64,000 nt of DNA from the NCBI GenBank assembly GCA_030549335.1, contig CM060191.1, positions 54,845,447 to 54,909,446 of the forward strand, written 5' to 3'. This DNA comes from Pontederia crassipes. Its lineage: Eukaryota > Streptophyta > Magnoliopsida > Commelinales > Pontederiaceae. A program made the position numbers and the translations under genes. Below, in pieces: positions 36,251 to 47,936 of this stretch; position 1 is the stretch's first letter, and the number at the start of each line of letters is the position of its first letter. The notes beneath the pieces were generated by a model, which did not search any database, was not told the origin of the DNA, and saw only the letters and a list, made by a program, of their open reading frames with translations.

Positions 36251-37180
36251 AGTAGGAGAACGAGACCTTGGCTAAGTTAATGAAGGACAAGTTTCATATG
36301 GCCAAGCAACACACCACCTCGGCGACACCTGATACGAACTTTGATGGGGAGGAGAAGCCTAACCATGACCTGGTGGCAGCCATCACCTCTCCTCTGAGGA
36401 GCACGCTGAAGAAGCCACGGGTCATGAATCTTAGGGATGGATTTCGAAGCCAATGGCTTCGAAATCCATCCCTAAGATTCACGATCCGTCTCACTGACAT
36501 TGCTATTCAACATATACTAGATATCTTGTTTTTGTTAGAAACTCATGTTGATAATACTCATTCTGTGTCAATTTAAACAACTCATGTCTCGATACGTTCA
36601 TACTACTATTACAATAGATAATATTTCTTTTGTTCTCACATGTGTGTATGCTAGTATCTCACATGTAATTCGTAAACACTTATGGTCTCAATTAACAAAT
36701 CTCCCCTTAGATGATGTTCCTTGGGTGTTAACTAGTGACTTTAATAGAATTATCTTTCTTAAGGACAAATGAGGTGGAACCCTTTTCAACCCCACCCCTT
36801 CTATTCACGACCTTATGCTGACTTGCTTACCTCTGGCCCTCATCACAACCGGAGCAATTATTGTTCTAGCTTAACTAGGAGCCTATATAAAATTGATAAA
36901 TTCCTCCCTAACCATAATTGGTTGGCTACTTCTCCAATATTATAATCCACACCTTATAGAGATGTGCATTTGACCATTCACCCTTGATTATAGATATTAA
37001 TCCTAGAACACTCATCTGAAAGCTTTATATAAACACTTTTAGTTTGAGTATCAAGAACCAAGAACCATTTTTAGGTTTATTTGTAACCAAGTACATCATA
37101 ATGTAACTATCCACCAACCCCTTATTCAAATTAGGTACAAAACTATATATTTGAACTCACATGATTTAGGGAGATTAGAA
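36251..37180 (+). pseudogene. L1-type LINE ORF2 endonuclease remnant
   Basis: The frame at 36268-36576 ends DILFLLETHVDNTHSVSI, and the one at 36545-36772 reads FVLTCVYASISHVIRKHLW and DDVPWVLTSDFNRIIFLKDK. These match the endonuclease/exonuclease/phosphatase fold of LINE ORF2 (catalytic E of LLET; the usual GDFN is here SDFN). Degraded text to about 37180 continues the domain. The reverse transcriptase is absent here and may be the part found at 43840. The segment 35831-36250 is a proline/serine-rich linker without a known motif. Confidence 0.75.
36417..36489. repeat. Near-perfect palindrome, 36-bp arms, 1-base spacer
   Basis: The arms 36417-36452 and 36454-36489 are reverse complements with two mismatches; the inner 27 bases (36426-36452 against 36454-36480) are perfect. 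The central base is A at 36453. It lies within the LINE ORF2 frame, which stays open through it. Confidence 0.97.
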
Positions 37181-37940
37181 ATTATGGCAGACATGGAGAA
37201 ATATGTATACATTTTACTTATGTTGAACATGCATTTATCCCAAATTTTGTAATGTTTTCATATTCGAACATATGATTTATTATTGAATTGCATTTCTTAT
37301 GATTTCTCCACATTCATTTTATGGAAAAGTGACATTTCATATTTCTTGAACTGCATTATTGATTATTTTAATTATTTTTCATGTAGAAATCTCAGTCGCC
37401 CACTACAAGAAAATGGGAGATTAGCGACCCAAGATATGCGACGCTAGGATGGCGCTATTACGTCTCCGTTGTGAAGAGCATCTCATTGGCGTCTATCTAA
37501 CGCCACAAAAATGGGACGCTGCATATCAGTGGCTACTAGCATAGCAATGGAGTAAAGAAAATGGGACGCTACTAGCGCCACTACTTGACGCTATCTCGGC
37601 GTTATTAAGACGCGAGGTTTGCGGTTGTGAGTAGAAGATAGGTGTCGCTAAGTCGACGTGCAAGGGGCGCAAACTATGAGATGCTATTTCGGCGCCCACG
37701 TGTCGCTACTCTAGATGCTAGGAAGTCGCTGAGGTGACGCAATATAATGGTGTACGCGTTGCCAATGAGACGCGACTATGGCGCTAAGGACGATATATTT
37801 AACTTAGTGTCGACAGTCTTTGCGACGCGAATGGGACGCTATGGAGACGCCATTTACAGATTTTTTTTGCCCATTCAATCCTCATTTTTCCCCTTCCCAA
37901 ACCATACAATTATATAATGCATATAAAAATGCATTGATAT

Positions 37941-38052
37941 TCATCACAGGCAATATAAAAGCATCACAGGCAGTATAAGAGCATCACATGCAATATAAGA
38001 GCATCACATGCAATATAAAAGCATCACAGGCAATATAAAAGCATCAAAGGCA
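37941..38052 (+). repeat. 20-bp tandem repeat in CACTA element
   Basis: The unit GCATCACAGGCAATATAAAA recurs with exact 20-bp spacing at 37941, 37961, 37981, 38001, 38021 and partly 38041, with few substitutions (CAGG/CATG, AAAA/AAGA). Confidence 0.95.
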
Positions 38053-38165
38053 TAATATTGAACATAAGAATACGAAAAGTAATAAACCGAACTAACAAAC
38101 TATATGTATACCTAAATCTATAAGTAGCAAAAGCATTTTTTTTGTATTCATGAGTTATTTCTATC

Positions 38166-38860
38166 CTAGGTTTGGGAGTTATTGTTATCATTCCTGACAT
38201 TCGACCCAGACGTGCTCGGTCCATGGCCTCGCAGGGATAGATTCTGTGTCGGGATCAATCCCTGAATCGCCTGCAATATCGGAGCCAATTGCTGCGACAA
38301 CTGCTCCGACACCGGCTGCGACACTTGCTGCGATATCTATGCCGATAACTGTTGCGATAGCTGCTGTGATAGCAGCGTCATATTAGCAGCGGATGAGCTT
38401 GGAGCAGATGCACTTTCTGCATATCCTCCGATCCTCCTAGGTATCTGAGCGGCTATGCCGAGGCCACGCAAGTATCCCCCTCGTGTCGTGCCGGCCACCT
38501 CCTCGCAAATAGCAGGGTCCTCTACGAAATAAAAAAATCATACAATCATTTAATATATAAATTATATATCAAGAAACCATCCGGTATAGTGACCACCCCA
38601 TTATCGTGTAACCCATCTTCATCACTCGAAGAGGAATCATCATCCGGTACAACTGGGGTAGGCTGTGAAGGTCCGACGTCAGCTACGGGCCCTAATACAT
38701 AATAAATCATTAGTGTCATACCAAATTAAAATTGTGATAATTGATAGATGTACAATAATGTTCTCACCTCGATTGATGTGTACCGTATGATTAGTGGCAG
38801 TCCGCTCGTCTGAATGAATTGAGTCAGGTGCTTGTCTATCGGCGATGTAGCAACTAACAT
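38166..38860 (-). pseudogene. Plant CACTA transposase (Ptta/En/Spm-type) remnant
   Basis: The last exon (about 38522 down to a TAG at 38166) reads EDPAICEEVAGTTRGGYLRG, a hallmark of the plant Ptta/En/Spm transposase family. A glutamine-rich SQQLSQQLSA stretch, an in-frame TAG, and QNLSLRGHGPSTSGSNVRND follow. Upstream blocks near 38581-38690 (PVADVGPSQPTPVVPDDDSS) and 38765-38860 look like separate exons with GT/AG-like edges. The stop interrupts an ISQQ/SQQL repeat and could be a CAG-to-TAG change. The catalytic TnpD-like protein is not present in this element. Confidence 0.7.
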
Positions 38861-38959
38861 TATTAAAAAATAATTAATATAATTAATTGAGAAATGTCAA
38901 TAATAATAAATATATCACTTGGCGTAAGATGTCGCTCGCCAACGTTAGAATGTGGTGAA

Positions 38960-39560
38960 GCGTCTAGTATTCTAGGCGGTGGCGGTGGGGTAACAATTGT
39001 CATCATAAGAAAATACATAAGATTTGGCTCCTATATAAAATTATGTAATATACGCGGTGGAGGCGGAGGGCGGACGAGGCGGCGGTGGAGGCGAAGGGCG
39101 GCGGAGGCGGGCGGCGATGGCGGTGGAGGGTAGTGGAGGCGGAGGGAGGAGGAGGAGGAAGAGGCGCCGGTGAAGGCGGAGGCGACGGGCGGCAGTGGAG
39201 GCGGAAGGCGGCGGCGATAGTGGAGGGCAGATGAGGCGGAGGGAGGAGGAGGAGGCAAAGGGTGGCGGTCGAATGCGGAGGGCGGCGGAGGCGTAGGGCG
39301 GCGGCGGCGGTGGAGGGCGGGTGTCGGGGAGGGAGGGAGGAGGAGGAGGAGGAGGCGAAGGGCGGCGGTCGAATGTGGAGGGTGGCGGAGGCGAAGGGCG
39401 ATGGAGGCGAAGGGCGGCGGCGGCGGTGGAGGGCGGGCATCAGGCATCAGAGGGGCATGATGGAGGTGGCGGGCATCGGACATTGGGCGAAGGGCGGAGG
39501 CGGTAGTGGAGGGCGTTAGAGGGGCGCGGTGGAGGTGGCGGGCGTCAGGCGTCGGGTGGG
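38960..39560. repeat. GGCGGAGGCGAAGGGCGG minisatellite
   Basis: Long purine-rich GC repeats made of GGCGG, GGAGG and GCGAAGG words without strict period. On the minus strand this gives proline/serine-rich frames of up to 219 residues (39003-39440, 39031-39690), and on the plus strand glycine/arginine-rich ones. Open frames in several registers are expected from this composition, so none is accepted as a gene. Confidence 0.85.
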
Positions 39561-41212
39561 CGACGGACGTCGAAGAAGGTAAACAGTAAAAGTAAAAGGG
39601 AAGAAGAGGGGTTAGGGATTTAAGTAATTTTTTAGCGTCGCCAAATAACGCGACGCTACGTAGATGCCATGTAGGCGCCGACAGTGTCAAAATTCGGCTA
39701 GTGCGGCGCTATAGAGAAGCTAATGTGTCGCTAAGATAACGTAGCGACACTATAGCATCATCGGGGCGTCTCAATGGGTTTAGTGTCTCAAGAATGCGAC
39801 ACCATTGAGACGCTCATTAAAAGTTTTTTTCAAACTTTTTTAGTATGTATGAAATTTTATTTATCAATGTAGCGTCTCATCGCATTGTGCCACATTCCAA
39901 TTGTTTTATTTTCTTCCGACAATCTATCATGTATGTATACAAAATTATAAATATGTATGTATATGTGTATATAACAAAATTGTGTGTGTATATATATACA
40001 TATGTAATATATGTGTATGTATATATATGTCTACGTGTGGGAGATTAAGTTACAACAATGTGTTTATCTATATGTATTATAAATATATATGTGTATGTAT
40101 ATGTTTATACATGTGCGAGTCATATATATATTGATAACATGTATATGTATACGTATTCGAAGTGAATATATGTGTATATATTTATATGTGTGATATTAAG
40201 TTATAATAATATGTATATATGCACTTATTATATATAAGTATAAACATATACGCGTATTTATATGTCTATATATGCCCGATTAAGCGAGGGGTAACAAGTC
40301 CGCTTAGGAGGCGCAATACCGACGCTATTGAGTCGCTAGTTACATTTAGCGACACTGTAGTGCCGATCTAGCGTCAAATACATTTTCGCGTCTCAATTCT
40401 GCGACGCTATAGTGATGCCAATAGTGTCACCATAGCGTCGACTGTAATGGCGGCTCTACTACATGGACGCTATTGAGTCGCCACTGTGACGCTACAATGG
40501 TAGCAAATCACTCAATCAACCATCATAATTTCATGATTAAGTATATAATAATATATGCATAATTAAGATATTATATATATTATATGTATAGATAACATAA
40601 ATAATATAGGTAACAAATTATATATTTAGGAACACTCCTATCATGTAAAAATACATGCATATATATAATCATGTAATTAATACATATATATGTTGATAAT
40701 ACGCTATTGATAATATGTTGATAATCGTGTAATTAATAATAATATAATATTTAATGAATTTATTGATTGACATATAGTATATATAATATATAGGGTTTAT
40801 ATATAAAACAAATAGCGAGATAAATGTAGATAAGTTATGAGTAACACGGTAGCGTCCAAATAGCGTCGCCTATCTCTGAGACGCCATATAGCGTCTCTTT
40901 AGAGCCGACAAACATGCGACGCTAGATTCGCGTCTAACGACGTCGACGCGAGAACGACGCTAGGTGTTGCTGCACATTTTTGGTTCGTGATGTGAAATAA
41001 TAGCATTTACGCAGCGTCTCGATTGCGCCAAAATTAGCATCCATTCATTGAATAGCTAAGAAGACGCTAATGAGACGCTATCGAGAGGCAAGTAACGTCT
41101 CATTATCGTGACGCGAAGTAGACGCTATAAAGGAGCTAGTGGCGTCTATATAGCATCACAACTTTGGCGACGCTACTTTGCGTCGCTAAGCGCCCATTTT
41201 CTTGTAGTGGCC

Positions 41213-42049
41213 AACATACGAGGGCATATGAACATATGGCACCACTTCCTGCCTTAGAAGAAATCTACAGTTAGACAAAGGCCCCTTGCCACATCAGCCA
41301 AATAGATTCCTTTGTGCTATCTTTTCCTTTAACACCTTTTTGAGCATAAGAACGGAAATGGAGGACACTCAGGACACAAGTGCTACTATATAAACACTTA
41401 AGCAAATTCAATAGGAAGCAACACGGTTCACCAAGGAGGCATGGTTCAAAACAGGAAATAGTTAGAAGACATCTTTTCACATCAGTTGACATATTCCTAT
41501 TTGCACAAGAGGAAGGAAGCTTCCTTTCACTTTTTGGGCAGATGTGTACAAGGAAGTAGCTGAACATATGGACAAATGGTAAGCTTGAATTCCAGCAGAC
41601 AACCAAGAAAGCAAGTTCAGGATTCCACAAGCATATTCCTTTGGCCAAAAAAGTGGGCAAAACAAGAAAAGGGAGAAGATAGATGAGTAGAAAGGTGTCA
41701 CAATACTCTGGGGCTATAAAAAAGCATGGAGGCTGCCAAAGAAAGACATCTTCGAGACCCCAATCCCCGACCCATTCCATTATGCAACTTCAAGAAGGAG
41801 GCTGAAGGGGAGGCTGCAGTAGTAGCCTCTTTTCTTCGTTTCTTTTATTTCTTTTCTTCTTTTTCTCTTTTCTTTTTTCTAATGTTTAACTAACTAGCCA
41901 ACTAGTACTGGGGGATTGTGATGGATATTATGTTTAAGACGCAGTTGTCTAACTCTATGTGTTCACTATTTTATTGCTTCCTTTGGTTACACGATGTTGT
42001 CTTGGATTGTCAAATGTTTCTTCATTGATTTGTTTGTCCATTGTGCCTT
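41213..42049. other. Promoter-like DNA and a 169-codon frame of unknown meaning
   Basis: A TATA box TATATAAAC lies at 41397-41405 on the plus strand. A minus-strand frame of 169 codons (41271-41780) is open and cysteine/leucine-rich but has no motif I recognise. The text to about 41900 has CT-rich runs and GGGGGATTGTGATGGATATT, in the style of a retrotransposon LTR and following leader. I lean to a degraded LTR; a lineage-specific gene is not excluded. Confidence 0.3.
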
Positions 42050-43100
42050 GGCTCGAGAGGGTGATATCTTCCTTTGCTGATCAAGATTCAAAGCTAAGAG
42101 GTGAGGAGCTTGAGCTAAGTTCATTCTGAAAGGCACTATGTGATTCAACCCTTCACTATTCATTTCATATTTTCCTTGAAACTTTTGGGTTCAGTTCGGG
42201 CAACCCTTGTCATTGGCGATTCTCGTCCGAGAGGGTGATCTGATTTTCTAGCTAAGGCACACAAGCCAAGAGGTTGGGTCGGTGCTAGGATATGCCGAGG
42301 GATCATCATTCATCAACGGGTCAATTAAGAGGAAGCATTTGAACTTCCTTCATTTTTCCCTCATTTTGAGAGATGATTTTCTATTTGAAACTTCGAATGC
42401 ATCTTGACGTTAGCATCTCTTATCTGAGAGAGTACCGAGAGCTGGGGCAATGGCTAGGTTGTGTCTAAGATATGTGGTGAGGTCGAGAAGTAAATTCGGA
42501 GAAGCCCCAATGTCTTTATTTTGCTGAAGTTCTTATTTGTCTGAATGGTTTTAAGATCTAAGCATCGAACACCCCTGATGACAACAACATCTCCCGCATG
42601 AGAAGGTGTCCTATTCTGAAATGATTGCATGCGTGCCAAGAGGTGGGGTGACCATTGGATTACATTTAGGAGATGTTGTTAGTCAGTGCCGAGCGAGGCC
42701 GATAAGTGAGCTTAAAGTATTTTCTATGTTTTCATGTTGAGATGCTTCTCAGATTTAATGATTTGAGTTTCTGACATTGATGAGCTTGGCTTGAGAGGAT
42801 AATCTATTCCCCAACCATCGCATGTGTGTCGAGAGGTGGGATGAAAGTGGGGTTATGTCAAAGGGATCACCAATGGTCAGTGTTGAGTAAGTCCAAGAGG
42901 AAAGCTCGGAGTATTTTCTAAATCCTTTTATCATTATTACTTTTTTTGTCTAAACTATTTTTTTGTTTTATGGTGTTAGTGCATGACTTCCACCAGAGAG
43001 GATAATCTATTCCTCAATTGTCACATGCGTACCGAGACGTGGGGTGATAATTGAGGTGTCAAAGGGGTCACCAACGATTAAGACCAGGTGGAGCCGAGAG
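42050..43100 (+). repeat. Diverged tandem repeat with GAGAGG(G/A)TGAT motif
   Basis: A unit of roughly 150-200 bp recurs about six times. Each unit has a (T/C)GAGAGG(G/A)TGAT or GAGAGGATAATCTATTCC block followed by a CCAAGAGGTGGGGTG or CGAGAGGTGGGATG block. Examples are near 42055, 42228, 42425, 42600, 42795 and 42997. Spacing varies and copies are diverged. No reading frame spans the array. Confidence 0.6.
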
Positions 43101-43254
43101 GTTTGCCTGGAGTTTTTTTGAGATATTTTCTCCTCTCTCTCGAAGTAGGCCTAGAGGAATCCACCCAAAAGGGAATATCACTTGTCGGGACTCGGTGCAG
43201 ACTGAGAGATTGGCTGAGTCCCAACATACGACTTAGGATTCCTTTGAGTTCAGA

Positions 43255-43830
43255 GCTGGGATATGTCGGCATGCCCCATCTTGATACTCCTCATTTTAGA
43301 ATGTCCCATCATCATGAGAATGTGACGGGTACATACTGGGTGATGACCCCATGTGTGTAAGTCCAGTAACTGGTGACCACAAGACGGATCTGGTCGATGG
43401 GTAACATTTGGTTTTTTCTACCAAGTAGGAGCACGTGCACACATGGGGACATTCAGTAAGATAGTAGCATTTGGTTCCTTAGTCATTAGTTTTCCACGGG
43501 GGACGTGACTTTCTACATTATTTTATGCTCTTGCACCTCACAAGCTGGGGTATGTCGTCATGCCCCATCTTGATTCTCCTCATTTTAGAATGTCCCATCA
43601 TCATGAGAATGTGATGGGTACATTCTAGGTGATGACCTCATGCGTGTAAGTCCAGTAATTGGTGACCACAAGACTGATCTGGTCGATGGGTAACATCTGG
43701 TTTTTTCTACCAAGTAGGAGCACGTGCACACATGGGGGCATTCAGTAACATAGTAGCATTTGGTTCCTTAGTCATTGGTTTTCCACGGGGAACATGATTC
43801 TACATTATTTTATGCTCTTGCACCTCACAA
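43255..43830 (+). repeat. Tandem pair of about 288 bp
   Basis: ATGCCCCATCTTGAT at 43271 recurs at 43560, and CACCTCACAA at 43534 recurs at 43821. The units match nearly throughout, differing by scattered substitutions and a few indels. The pair lies directly between the diverged array and the LINE reverse transcriptase remnant. Confidence 0.92.
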
Positions 43831-43839
43831 CATGTAGGG

Positions 43840-45760
43840 AGGAGCTTACGCTTGCTGACTTTCTCACACTGAAGTCCTTTTTATCACAAACATGCAGCCT
43901 TAGATCCACCTTAAGTGCTGGAATAAATCCAAAGTTAAATGGCTTAAGGACAAAAACACAAGATTCTTTCATATCTCAACCATGATCAAACACAAAAACC
44001 TGATTATGAACATTACTAACTCTGAGGGGACTCAGCTAAACAATAATAAGGACATTCTTGAAATTTTGTAAGTCATCATAAGGGGCTCTAGGAATTTGAC
44101 CCCTGGCAGATGGATTTACCCTTGAATTTTATAAACACTATTGGGACATTATCGTCCTTGATGTCATCAAAGGCATTAGGATTTCTATCATTAATCTGTG
44201 AAGTAGGACAAGATTGTTGTAATCTTTATACCTAATAAAGCTAACCCCACCTACTCTTGGTGGAAAAATTTTTAGCCAACCACATACAGCCAACACCCAC
44301 ATCTCATTGATAAATCCCAAACAGCCTTTGTGACTAGTAGATCAATCCAAGATAGCATTAGGAAATTTCCCATTTATCTAGCTAAGGGGAGGACAAAGTA
44401 CCTAATGATTAAAATGATTAAAGCATTTGATAGGGTTTCATGACATGCTATTATCTTGATCCTAAATAAAATGAAATTTATTGATAAATTTTTATCATGG
44501 ATAATGCATGTATTGCTTCTTCATTGTTTTCATGCCATCTTAACAATTTACAATCACAATACTTCTCAAGTTTCAAGGGTATTCGGCAAGGGTACCCACT
44601 TCCCCCTATTTTTCTATCTTAATAACGCAAATCTTGTCATCACTTTTGAACCAGACTATCATAAATATAACTCTAATCTCTAATCATGTTAGTATTAACC
44701 ATTTTCTCTTTGTTGATAATTTACTCTTATGTATACATGACATTGTTAAAAACTGCAAGAATCTTAATAATATCATTGAATTCTAATCTATCTAACCAAC
44801 CAACGTGTAAATAAAAATAAATCAGAGTTATTTTTTCCTTTAAAGTTCTGTTCTCGTGGGAAGAATGCAATGAAGAGAATCCTCGACATTCAACAAGCTA
44901 ATTTCTCATTTAGCTATTTGAGAATAACTCGAAATATGATTTTTCTCATCCCCGCTAACTATTGCTTCTAGGGACTTCTCGTGGCATTAAAGAATGGTTC
45001 AGGAGGCCATGAGAGATATAGGGATGTCCTGAAAAAATATGTTTCCTCTAATCTTAAAATAAAATGTTATTCACGATCCCTAGCTATTCTATGCTCCCTT
45101 TTGCTTTATTCCCACATTTATTAATGCTCATATACCTTTACATACTATGATGGTTGCTAAGCTTATTTCTAATCGTGTATGGAATTTGCCCCATTCTGTC
45201 TAAATGTTTTCACTCCCATATGGTTTCTGCTATTACTTCTATTTTTTTCCCCTTGGTAACCTATGTTGATAAGTGGGTTTGGGCTTGGAATAATCACGAA
45301 ATCACTCCTAAATCTATCGATTTATTCCTTACTCACCAGCCCCTCTAGCAATAGTTTTTTGGACAACTTGATTGGCGGCTCTTATGGGATAGTGATGCTC
45401 CTCTTAAAATTAAGATGTTTCTTTGAAAATTTTGTACGGTTGCCTTCTTACCATTAGTATGATCTCTCGCTTTGATCAGAACACTAATCCCTTGTGCCAA
45501 TTGTGCGTCCTTTCTGTTGAGATTAGTTTCCACTAGTTCTTTGACTACCCTATATCGACTAAACTATGTCATATTTTTCAAACTAGGGCTGGAAATACAT
45601 TTTCTTTCATTAATTCTTGCCCTGAAGGTTCTTGGATTAGGGAGTGTTAATCATTGTGTGGCATTGCAAGGAAGACTCTTTGTTCTTTGTTTGCCTTTTG
45701 TCTCTAGGTATTTGGCATATGCAGAATGATATCCATTTTAGGTCCAAGAGGGCAACCACT
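43840..45760 (+). pseudogene. L1-type LINE ORF2 reverse transcriptase remnant
   Basis: Broken frames give KVKWLKDKNTRFFHIS (conserved pre-polymerase block), KIVVIFIPNKANPTYSWWKN and TSRSIQDSIRKFPIYLAKGR. The region QVSRVFGKGTHFPLFFYL corresponds to the SRGIRQGDPLSPYLF block. Near 45400-45500 PLKIKMFL and ALIRTLIPCANCA match the zinc-binding domain after the polymerase. The FADD-like catalytic box is not intact. Stops and shifts are frequent. This may be the 3' half of the LINE at 34985-37180. Confidence 0.75.
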
Positions 45761-46530
45761 ATCATTGTTTGAGGCTGAGTTTTATGATGCATGACAACAG
45801 ATTTTAGTTTATTACTTTAATCATTTTTTCTTTAATTTTATCATGACATGTATTATTTGATGTCACTTTTAGTCATGGCTCTGGATTTATTCGATTGAGA
45901 TTAAGTAATTCTTTCGATATTATAAAAAATGGACAACTTAATTTGATATGTAATATTTTATGCAGGAGAATGAAAAATTGGCAGTTAACAGTCCAAGATG
46001 CAAGGACATTAAACATAAGGGGAGTTTTCTTATACCATCTCAAAGGTGTGAATTTTTTTTTAAATATGGTTTCTTGATCACATTACAAGTTGTGATTTCT
46101 AATTGAACAATGCGTGAAATTGGATGAACCACAAGGTGGGATTGATGACATGTCAAAGCCAAAACTCTATGATGAAGCCGAGATTTTTTATCAATCAAGG
46201 CACGATTTAAATTGGAACAAATGAAATTCGGACCTTACAATTTGTCATGGTATCAATCAGCAAGGCAGAGTTTTCAGGGAGCACAATGCACTAAAGTCAT
46301 CAATGTATGACTCAAATTGTGGATGAAATGTTGTTTTTGCTCCAAACCAATTAGTTTGCAAGGCAGTATTTTTAGCACATCAAGTCGAAACTGCAAGGTG
46401 CTATTTTTCAGCTCAAAGTAATTTTTTAGGCTTGATTTTTCTAGCTGATGCTTTTAACGTCAAAATTGCCCATGTGTCTGCATCCTATTGGCTGACATGC
46501 AACGCTCTTATGTATTCAACTTTATCCTAC
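45761..46530. other. Spacer or LTR-like flank, no gene
   Basis: AT-rich sequence without recognisable coding potential. Together with 47937-48240 it forms the uninterrupted target of the solo LTR at 46536-47931. A TATA box TATAAATA (48057-48064) beyond the insertion suggests the target was itself an LTR or promoter. Confidence 0.4.
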
Positions 46531-46535
46531 GAACG

Positions 46536-47931
46536 TGATGCGGTCAAAATGACAACAAACTCTAGCAAGTGCTCTAGTTACTCAAATAATAAAGTAAATG
46601 AGTAAAGATATCCTTCCCACAAGGACGATTAATAATTTTGATTCTATTTTAATCTTGTTAATTAAGCGATTAAGGAAAGTTCATTTTCAAGTGTGAATAA
46701 AATAAAGGATAAAAAAATAAAGATAATGATCACATGGAGAAATAAATTATTTGATGATTAAGCCGCATAATTATCACCACTAAAATGTAATGAATTTTTC
46801 TCAACTTAAAATTAATTGAATCAATAACAAAGTCGAATTCTCTAAATCAGTTAACCAGTATTTCAAGCTTTAACTACTATATTAAGAATAATTATAATAA
46901 ATTATTTCTTTTGATTTTTAACTTATCTAATTAATCAAAAGATGTATTCAAATGGGATTATGATTAAGGGCTTTCTCAAGTCACCTTAATAACTTCACAA
47001 ATTAGGTCTCTTTCGATTTTCTTAATTGTGGCATGCAATAAATAAGATTGATCCTAGAAACTAATATGAAAATAATTACTTTTTCTCAAATAGCAATCAA
47101 ATCATAAATAATAGAATCAAAGAAAAGCAATGAGCATAAATTGCAATGCTATTAAGCATTCAAACTAAACTAATATTGAGAAAGATTCCAAAACACAAAT
47201 AGGGTTCAACTAGGATGACCATAATAAAGAAATAAATCTAAGAAGAATAAAATCTAATCTAATATATAAGTTTAGTGTACATCCTCTCTCGAGTTTCCGG
47301 CAGAGCTTTGTTATTGTTCTTGCACTTCTCCTCTTATTAACCTTCAAATCTATGCCCTCAGGGATGCTTTTTCCATATCTGTGGTATTTCCCTTTTATAA
47401 ATTTTTCGTTCTCCAAGGGGATAAATTGAAATTCTATCCGAAAAGATGGTTAAAATTTACTAGGAAATCGCCTAACAGACATGACCGAGAGTAGCAAACC
47501 AGCTTCGACGTGCTCATGACCGTGAACTTGATGGAATGGTCGTAGCTAAAGACATGGCCGTGAAACTATGTCATATGGCCGTGACAGTGTGAGCCCATTC
47601 CTATGGCCATTCCTGGATGAAGTGCTTGGACTCTAGGCTTGTATAGAAGCACGACCATGACAACAAGAGGCACGACTATGACAATGCATCAGGTGGCTTG
47701 GGCGCACGATAGAGGCATGACTGTTACAGAGGCTATTTGTTGTAGTTTCCATGTTTCCGACCATTTTAGTGTTGTTTAATTTTTTGCAATGAACTTATCC
47801 AAACTTAGGTAGAAATCAAATATAAAAGAAGTTTTATAATAAATAAATCAATTCTTTCCTTTCTTGAACACGAAAGACTACAACAATTCAAATGAAATGA
47901 CTTAAACCAATGCATAATTTTTCGTGCATCA
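46536..47931 (+). mobile_element. Solo gypsy-type LTR with 5-bp target duplication
   Basis: The 1396-bp block begins TGATGCGGTC and ends TCGTGCATCA and is flanked by GAACG (46531-46535) and GAACG (47932-47936), an exact duplication. The 5' text CTAGCAAGTGCTCTAGTTACTC marks it as related to 29102-29734. The 3' half (47460-47720) repeats ATGGCCGTGAC and CACGACCATGAC words. No internal domain is attached. Confidence 0.92.
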
Positions 47932-47936
47932 GAACG

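Larger units (their letters stand above)
37401..41209 (-). mobile_element. CACTA (En/Spm) transposon, complete ends
   Basis: The left end CACTACAAGAAAATGGG is matched by the inverted right end CCCATTTTCTTGTAGTG. The flanks are GCC (37398-37400) and GCC (41210-41212), the 3-bp duplication of CACTA elements. The subterminal DNA at 37420-37860, 39640-39830, 40290-40510 and 40850-41190 is rich in GCGACGCTA words, the likely transposase-binding repeats. A broken transposase-related gene lies on the minus strand at 38166-38860. Microsatellite TATG DNA fills about 39950-40280. Confidence 0.93.

Noticed and set aside
37901-38060. CRISPR-like array
   Set aside because: The 20-bp units are contiguous with no spacers; this is a simple tandem repeat in a plant transposon.
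39003-39690. Proline/serine-rich frames of 145 and 219 codons
   Set aside because: Products of the GGCGG/GGAGG minisatellite inside the CACTA element. Two registers are open at once and the opposite strand is open too.
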